DNA from: Psilocybe azurescens
Lineage: Eukaryota; Basidiomycota; Agaricomycetes; Agaricales; Agrocybaceae
Length of the DNA: 16,054 bases
Reading direction: 5' to 3'
Assembly: GCA_023853785.1 (NCBI GenBank)
Contig: JAJIRX010000972.1
Coordinates: forward strand, 1-16,054
The notes beneath the pieces are model-generated. The model did not search any database, had not been told where the DNA came from, and worked only from the letters and a program-made list of their open reading frames with translations. Both the position numbers and the translations under genes were made by a program. Of this stretch, positions 10,151 to 16,054 are shown piece after piece; the first letter of the stretch is position 1, and each line of letters begins with the position of its first letter.

Positions 10151-10342
10151 GGATCGTCTGCCTCGGGTGCAGGGGTGAATGCGCCTAATATAGGCAGCGA
10201 CAACAACACTAAGACCGTATCCACCTCCGCCCGCAAGCTGAGCACAGGCGCGATCCTGGGCGTCGTCTTGCTGGGCCTGGTGGTGTTGTGCGCGGTGGTG
10301 ACGTGTGCGGTGGGCGATGAACCGGCGAGACGGTTTATTTAA

Positions 10343-11349
10343 ATGTAATTTATAAGTAACACCTTTGAGTCCTCGTCAACAAAATTAACACGTAGTACCC
10401 ATCGGTATAATCTAATAGAACTTCCCTTTGGTCTTGAGCACGCATTGCGGTTCCGAATTTATGGACATTTTGCTTGTTTGTACCATTGATCCGGCTCGCG
10501 TGTATTTTACATTCTTATTTCCCAAGAACATATGAGGCATTAGCATGTAATCCTCAGGCTAAAATAACATAAAGCTTCCCAGGGCTCCACTCTTGTGCAC
10601 GACTGCTGTGTGCTATTTTCATCTGAGCATGCTGGTTTGACCACATTTTTACTTTGCAAGTTCGAAGTTTGTACGATAGCGCCTACAGTCGAGTAAAATG
10701 GCGTTACTAAAAGGTTCAGCTCACTATGATCTCGGATCTTGTCGAAAACGCTTGTGTCGTTCGACGACTATTGCAAATGTGACGTACAGGAGTGCGCTAT
10801 AAATAGCCTTCGACCTTAGAGTCATCCATCATGTAAATCGCCTCATAAATCAGCCCAATCACTCCGGAAATCCTAATTATCCGCACTGATAAACAAAAAG
10901 CATTCGTATTGGATAACTGTGGATCATTTGTGAGTACACTGCCCACTTTTGAATGAGACTCCTTATGACGCTGATATCTAAAAACATGCCTGTCCGTAAG
11001 CCCAACTAAGTCGCCATCCAGGTCCCACATTAGGTACAATTGCTACTATTTCTGGGCCTATACAGTATGCGTCATTTTGAGCTGAACTTCCTGCGAATAG
11101 ATTTACCTATGTCAAATAACATCAACACTACTCCACAGCACGATTGCAATTGGTTCAGTGAAACTTTCGATCAAGATGTTGTTGGTTCTATCACCGAATA
11201 CGAACTTCTTCATTCTTTATCCAGTCAGTATGTGTGAGTGAATAGGGTCGTGGCCATTTACGCCATTTTTGAATGTTATTTCGTCTTTTCTTATATGTCA
11301 TTGGGACCTTTTTGGTCTATTCTCTGTAATACCAGCGATCACCAAGAGG
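10343..11349. other. Intergenic stretch between protease and small secreted protein
   Basis: The first bases after 10342 are AT-rich and probably hold the protease 3' UTR. A plus-strand frame at 11040-11237 (65 codons, with an in-frame ATG at 11109) and a minus-strand frame at 10797-11039 are open, but neither has splice sites, codon bias or a recognisable motif. I see no gene that can be supported. Confidence 0.45.
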
Positions 11350-11356
11350 TATAAAA
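11350..11356 (+). promoter_or_regulatory. TATA box of the small secreted protein gene
   Basis: A TATAAAA lies about 100 bases upstream of the ATG at 11452, followed by a CT-rich stretch (about 11410-11450) typical of the transcription start zone and leader of well-expressed fungal genes. Confidence 0.6.
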
Positions 11357-11451
11357 TATGATAAACGCAACACTGTTTCGACATTAACCACTTTACGGTT
11401 ATTCCTCACAAGTCTTCAGCTTCACTAAATATCCTCAGTCTATCAACAATC

Positions 11452-12192
11452 ATGTTCGCCTCTCGATTCTTCGTTTCACTCTTGGCCTTCACCGCTCTTG
11501 GTGTCTCCGCCAGCCCTGCCCCAGCACCCGCTGAGAAGCGCTCCGCGGATGTATCCGACGTTCTTGCGGTCGTCAGTACACTGAAGACCAAGACGAACGC
11601 GATTCTCCCCGAAATCAGTACGCCTTTTTGGTAATCAGCCGACAGTTCTTTAAATAACATTGCTATTCTCTCCTTATAGACGCTCTCGTCGCTCAAGGAT
11701 TCGCGAACCAGGCTACACTCACCCCACTTCTGACCAACCTCGTCGCCTCTTTGAACACGGCTATACCTCAATCGCTGCCATCAGCTCTGTCAACGCCGAC
11801 TCTGGATCTACCTCTGATGTCGCTAACGCAATTGCCTCCATTGTCGCCGTAAGTTGAAAAACAAGGATACATCACCGATGAGGCCATGATACTCATGCTA
11901 GTTCTACAACTCGCTCAGGATATTACAAACACCCTCGGAAACGCTCAGACTGCCGTCCCAGGACTCGCAGGAATCATCGCTGGGTTTGGCCTCGACGCGG
12001 CGTTAAATCAGATTCTCGTCGGATTAGAAATTCTCCTTGCTGGTGTTCTGAATCTCGTCGCTGGCTTGTGAGTAAAAATTTCAAGTGACTGGAAATCTGA
12101 TTTATATTTTGTCGATATGCAGGCTCGTCGACGTTGCGGGTATTCTTAGCGGGCTTGCTTTAGGGCTCGTCCTTGCGACCTTGGGCTTGTGA
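11452..12192 (+). pseudogene. Small secreted hydrophobic protein, unnamed basidiomycete family, one frameshift
   Basis: Four exons: 11452-11617, 11680-11848, 11919-12067 and 12123-12192 (TGA), with introns of 62, 70 and 55 bp. Exon lengths total 554 bases, one short of a 184-residue protein plus stop. Residues 1-20 are a clear signal peptide (MFASRFFVSLLAFTALGVSA), followed by a Pro/Ala stretch and a Kex2-type KR at 29-30. The rest is helical and hydrophobic, ending in LVDVAGILSGLALGLVLATL. From memory the same layout recurs in short secreted proteins of unknown role in polypore-type fungi. Within exon 2 the frame reading LTPLLTNLVASLNTA must change near 11763-11768 to the one reading TSIAAISSVNADSGST, a loss of one base (or a gain of two). 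Unrepaired, the product would terminate in exon 3. Whether this is a true lesion or a sequencing error cannot be told here. The acceptor at 11917-11918 was preferred over the AG at 11900-11901 because it keeps phase. Confidence 0.8.
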
Positions 12193-13670
12193 TGAGATCG
12201 AGCTCTGAGGCTTAGTCCATTTCAAGCAGATTTTGCACATCGCTAGTACTCCGATTAGCACGACTACGGACCAGTCTCGGCAACAGCTATTCAAATTTCT
12301 TTCATTTTTTTTCTTTATCTGTCCCTTGTTTTCTACGGTCAATCCAATGTTGTTTTTCTTCGGTGTCTCGCTGGCCATGAGCGTGAACTAAACATTAACT
12401 GGCTAATCGAATCAACAATGCGGTCTATAAATAAATCAGACTAACGATTTGTGGATGCAGCCCTCCAGGCCCTCGTTGCTTTCGTGATTCACCGAAAATT
12501 AAACCATATCTACAGTTTTACTGTGTATCTTCGACGTTGCCAGACTCTCCGCAATTATTTGACTTTCATTCCGGCTTCGGAAAGTATGTCGGATGAAGTG
12601 CATGAAAGGTTGTCAATACTGCACAGTAAGTTAGTGGCGCATTTCAAGTGCTCTGTCTGGCTCTGCGTTGTAATCCTGCGATAAAGGTACAAATTTTCAA
12701 CTGTTACAAGGTTCTACGTAATCTACTGGAGAACTTTGTTTACTCTCAACCACAGCGGTGCCGGAACCATCCCGGGCCTCCAGTGTATGATTGTGCTAGT
12801 GTTATAGTGTAGTGACCGGGGACCTTGTAGTACCAAGAATGCTACTTGCTATGCCAGCAGCGTACTTATCTGCTTTACGTAGGTACATAGAGTTATGTGT
12901 TCCGCCAATGTCCACTTAACTCAGTTTGGTAGATACTTTACCGCTGATAGTGGTGTAGAGCAGAATACATAGTGCTTTGTTAATGATGTTGATTGTTGTC
13001 GCATAGAGAAATGCTATGTGAAAGAAAAAGGTCACACCAAAAGACAGTGCTCGATTAATTCTCGTTCAAGCCTTAGTAAAACATACTCTCGACGCTGCCG
13101 AGTCTTCTGCCTTCCCGTTGACTCAAACACCAAGTTCCGTACATCACACCCCAATTCACACTGGCCATGCTTACCAATTGTGGATGCACATGCATAGAGA
13201 AAGCCATGTGGGGTCTTGGCCGAGTCCTGTCCAAGTTGACTTTTTATCGTCATCGTTCACAAGTTGTTTATCTTCACAAAACACGTCCACATGGTGAAAT
13301 CTTACCATGAGTAGGAGACAGTGAATATATACAAGTTCGACTATGACAGTATACCATCTTTGATACTATATTGACACAATATCTGATCGCTCGTGTTGGT
13401 ACATTTAATAATTTTGAGCCTGGTGTGTTCCGTGAACCTATTGGCTAGCCATGCTATTGACAGAGAATATCTTGCAGGCATTCTGGACAGGAACAGGCGG
13501 GATCCTCCATTTTTCTGATTCGACCGTTACCATCACTTTCGGCCGGACAGCATCAGTCTTTGCCGGACTACGTACAACACAGGAAAGTGACAACCATGTG
13601 GGGTTCCCAAAGAAACCCGGGTTATTCTTGAAAACGGGGTCTCTCAACAGATATATCGGCTAGGTTAGCA
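12193..13670. other. Stretch without a supported gene downstream of the small secreted protein
   Basis: The start should contain the 3' UTR; an AATAAA-like site lies at about 12427-12434. A plus-strand frame at 12451-12684 contains a GTAAGTTAG donor-like site at about 12627, so it could be an exon of an unrecognised gene or non-coding RNA, but no partner exon is clear. A minus-strand frame at 13032-13253 and a pair of overlapping frames on both strands at 13438-13663 show no known domain. These might be eroded transposon fragments; that is a guess. Confidence 0.35.
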
Positions 13671-14206
13671 TGTTTGTGGGTGCTTAAAAATAATGTACTA
13701 AAAAGGAAAGAGGAAAAGGAGGAAAAAGAGAAAAAGGAGGCTTTTCCTGCTAATCTTATCTTATCTATTTTTCCTTCAGAAACCTTGTAATTCCCTTGTT
13801 ATTAACACACCTAACTCAGTTCTAGTCCAAATTTTATAGCAAAAATTGTGCAAAATCTTAAAAATTCAGGGTTATTTACTACTTGTACAATATAGGCAAA
13901 TTTTGGAGGGTGAGTATACTAATTTCCATTATCTCTACCCAGATGCTCACATGAGTGGGTTGGATGTCGACTACTTTTCCACCAGTCTTTATGATTACAT
14001 GATGCACATGCATTAGGTCAATCTCTTTTGTTTTTAGCTTCAATGCAATCTATGTTGAAACATTTCCAACATGTTCTTTCTCCACATACATGTTTAAGAC
14101 TAGGCTGCAACATATCAGATGGGATTCTGGTTGTTTCTGTTGTTAGATAGGTGCATGCTATACCATAACAGCATACAGCCATAAGGTTATGGTGGTCCTA
14201 CAGCAA

Positions 14207-14298
14207 TGTAGTTACGAAACGCAGGTGAGAAACTCAGACGTAGACGGAAAGTAAATGGCTATATATTATACCTGTAGTTACGAAGCGGGTGAGAAACT
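14207..14298 (+). repeat. Imperfect direct repeat, two copies
   Basis: Copy one is at 14207-14234 and copy two at 14273-14298. Both begin TGTAGTTACGAA and end GGTGAGAAACT; they differ by a small indel and a substitution between these blocks. The copies start 66 bases apart. Confidence 0.9.
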
Positions 14299-14373
14299 AC
14301 AGAACAGTAAGTAAAATAAAGAATCTAAATAGATGAAACATACGGACCTCAAACAGACGGAAAGTAAATGGCT
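14242..14373 (+). repeat. Perfect 19-bp direct repeat
   Basis: The 19-mer AGACGGAAAGTAAATGGCT occurs at 14242-14260 and again at 14355-14373 without a mismatch. The second copy forms the loop side of the hairpin at 14344-14380, and the first copy lies between the two copies of the neighbouring 26-28 bp repeat, so the two repeats are interleaved. Confidence 0.9.
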
Positions 14374-14380
14374 GAGGTCC
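14344..14380 (+). repeat. 8-bp inverted repeat, possible hairpin
   Basis: GGACCTCA at 14344-14351 pairs perfectly with TGAGGTCC at 14373-14380 around a 21-base loop that is almost entirely one copy of the 19-bp direct repeat. It could be the remnant of a small mobile element or chance. Confidence 0.7.
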
Positions 14381-15540
14381 TACTAGATGAATTCTATGTA
14401 CTGTCCACATGGGAAATACCATGTGGATTGTGTGCTACTGCATAGTTGAAAAGAAGGGAAAACAAATAGGGAGGGCTTGCCAAGGCCCCAGACGAAAGAA
14501 GAAAGTTGATGGCCGAATAGTAGTTAGTAAATAGAAAGATAAGATAACGCAACAATTGTAGTCCAGACCAATTTCCTCAACACAATGGTTCTTCTGTACT
14601 CATACCATAAAGCACAAAATCAGATCCTTGACAGTACAGTTGGCAGTAAAAATGGTAAAATTGGCTGTACAGCTATTACCTGTCCTCAAATAAATGAAAA
14701 CCTATTGTTTTAAGATTGAAAACAAACCACAGCATGTATGTCTGATTATTCATTGCAGTTTCAGCCTATCCACCCTGTTCTTTATCCAAAACAACCAAAC
14801 TCTGCCCTAAATCATATCAAAATACCTGATTACCTGCCTATTACCTCTGCAAGCATGTCGATTCCTGCCTCCTTGCACATGGTTTTTAGTGAAATATCAG
14901 ACCTCACATTATAGGATCAGGTTGTACAAAAAAATACCACTCAAAATTTGCTGCTAACCAGCAACATACAGAGCTTTTCATCCCCATCTGTACCACCAAA
15001 TACAGCTGTTAGGCATCCACTGTACTGTAGCTGTATGTTGGTAGCTGTAAACTGTAAATATGGTGACAGCATGCAGTCCTATTGTTAGATCTCATGATCT
15101 GCACTTCTACTATGAATAATAGTAATTTATATAAATGAGCAAGGCTTACCTGAATGGTTGATCCAAATCAGAAAACCCAAGCCACCCTCAGAAGAAGCAG
15201 GAAGTGAACTTGAGAAAGGATAAACCAATTTAATTTTTTATTAAAATTTAAACCAGCTATCTACATACCTTCCTCTATCTACCAAGTCCTGAAATAGCTG
15301 TAAATCTTCTTCACCCAGTGAACCATAGATATTGGCATAATCCATGATCCCAAAAGCATTTTCATATTCTCAATTCAGCCTTAATAAATATTAGGTATTC
15401 AATTTAATCTAGAACATACCATTAGAATTGCTATCCATAGTTCAAAGCTATTGGTTTGGGTGATCAGGAAAATCTAGAAGTAATACACCATTAATACAGA
15501 TATAACTGGTCTATATACATATTATAGATTAAATATTGCT

Positions 15541-15770
15541 ATATGTACTGGGGAAGACAAAAATATGAAGGGATAGGGAAAATGAGGAGGGAGCAAGGAA
15601 AACCGAAAAGATCACTGAAAAGCGAAAGCGCGGGAATGTCCGAAGAACGCACAGCCACTGGCTACAGCACAGCCACTTGCTACAGCATAGCCACTTGCTA
15701 CAGCACTGCCACTTGCTACAGCACTGCCACCACCCACAAGCATCCTAACCTAGCCGATATATCCGTCTAG
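15541..15770 (+). other. Open frame with hexapeptide repeat, uncertain
   Basis: A 75-codon frame from the ATG at 15543 to the TAG at 15768-15770. Its first half is basic (Lys/Arg/Glu-rich), its second half is the translated 18-bp tandem repeat, reading TATCYS in near-identical units. There is no signal peptide, no domain and no visible promoter. It may be a chance frame over a minisatellite; the repeat unit is a multiple of three, which keeps any frame open through it. Confidence 0.2.
15651..15730 (+). repeat. 18-bp tandem minisatellite
   Basis: Four full units of 18 bp (15651-15668, 15669-15686, 15687-15704, 15705-15722) and a partial fifth to 15730. The consensus is ACAGCCACTTGCTACAGC; units differ at one to three positions. 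Confidence 0.95.
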
Positions 15771-16054
15771 ATTTAGCCTATGGGACCGTGGACAATTCAA
15801 TTATTGAATCGCCACAGCAGCCGTCAGTGTTACATACTCACTTATGCATTAAGTCAGCAGATGATCAATCATTTGTCAACTGGTCCAGGCCAAGTCAGGC
15901 AGTCTTTACGATAAGAATTACGCAAATGTCGGAACCGAATTCTGTGGCATGGAGTTGTAATAACTTTTGCAACGGACTAAGCTCGCAAGAAATTATGTAA
16001 GTATAAGCGGGACTACTAAGAACTATAACCACGGATTTGAGGGTACAAGGTAAG
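15771..16054 (+). other. Right-edge stretch with an open frame running to a donor-like site
   Basis: The plus-strand frame through 15788-16000 has no stop and meets a canonical GTAAGT at about 15997-16002, as an internal or first exon would. It lacks an upstream in-frame ATG close to its start (the frame begins at a GTG) and codes for a hydrophilic peptide with no recognisable domain. It could be the 5' end of a gene continuing beyond the window. Confidence 0.2.

Larger units (their letters stand above)
8748..10342 (+). pseudogene. Pepsin-like (A1) aspartic protease with C-terminal membrane anchor, frame broken
   Basis: Secreted, surface-anchored endopeptidase by family. Visible exons are 8748-8825, 8886-9072, 9129-9590 and 9733-10342; introns are 60, 56 and 142 bp. 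The first catalytic motif, DTGSSDL|W (Asp codon 8805-8807), is split by an intron; the flap-like IPYLQGS, FSGVLGLGLPLNSI, the second catalytic AVVDSGVPLIL (Asp codon 9520-9522), DGQYYIPC and IGDMILGVPFLRNVYSVMAY follow in family order. The end has a Ser repeat and a hydrophobic helix at about 10247-10312, then TAA. The frame switches near 9290, 9425, 9505, 9578, 9833, 9888 and 10005, and TAG at 9400-9402 interrupts the frame. Most switches fit one lost or gained base; near 9578 more residues seem missing. Similarity resumes at once after each break, so this is a very young pseudogene or a sequence with assembly errors. The N-terminal exon, with the expected signal peptide, is not identified. 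Confidence 0.85.
13671..15540. other. AT-rich region without genes, likely repeat-derived
   Basis: This stretch is visibly richer in A and T than the left two thirds of the window and every frame is broken by many stops. It opens with a purine-rich run (about 13702-13740) and contains the duplicated motifs at 14207-14380, plus CTGTA/TACAG-rich stretches at about 14630-14690 and 15000-15070. I found no long terminal repeats, terminal inverted repeats, polymerase or transposase motif. Confidence 0.45.

Noticed and set aside
13671..15540. Retrotransposon LTR pair or DNA transposon with terminal inverted repeats
   Set aside because: No long terminal repeats, matching termini, target-site duplication or polymerase/transposase motif could be seen; only short internal repeats are present.

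Overview
The window looks like nuclear DNA of a filamentous basidiomycete, most likely an agaricomycete. Coding regions are cut by many short introns (mostly 50-70 bp) with GTRNGT-like donors and YAG acceptors, there are CT-rich leader-like tracts, and the three recognisable proteins belong to types common in that group. I see no bacterial, organellar or viral features, no rRNA or tRNA gene and no CRISPR array.

Layout. Positions 1-1947 hold no gene I can support; an open frame enters from the left edge. Positions 1948-3279 (minus strand) hold one intact six-exon gene for a 349-residue protein with seven predicted membrane segments, with a TATA-like element just upstream. Positions 3366-5640 are ambiguous; some minus-strand stretches can be strung into open frames across plausible splice sites, but no family is recognisable. 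Positions 5641-8747 are mostly CT-rich or purine-rich and unassigned, and they presumably include the promoter and the unresolved first exon(s) of the next gene. Positions 8748-10342 (plus strand) are a pepsin-type (A1) aspartic protease with both catalytic motifs, a serine-repeat linker and a C-terminal membrane helix, but the reading frame changes seven times and contains one in-frame stop. Positions 11452-12192 (plus strand) encode a small secreted hydrophobic protein in four exons with a TATA box, again with one apparent single-base loss. From about 12193 to the end I see no recognisable gene; the stretch from about 13680 to 15540 is visibly AT-rich and carries repeats that look like intergenic or transposon-derived debris.

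How the genes relate. The three recognisable genes lie on both strands with separate promoters, and nothing suggests a cluster or shared pathway. All three products are predicted to enter the secretory route: a multi-pass membrane protein, an anchored surface protease and a small secreted protein. This may be coincidence.

The most notable signal is the contrast between one clean six-exon gene and two otherwise well-preserved genes broken only by small indels. This means either recent gene decay or uncorrected indel errors in the assembly. I did not find a convincing new multi-gene system.
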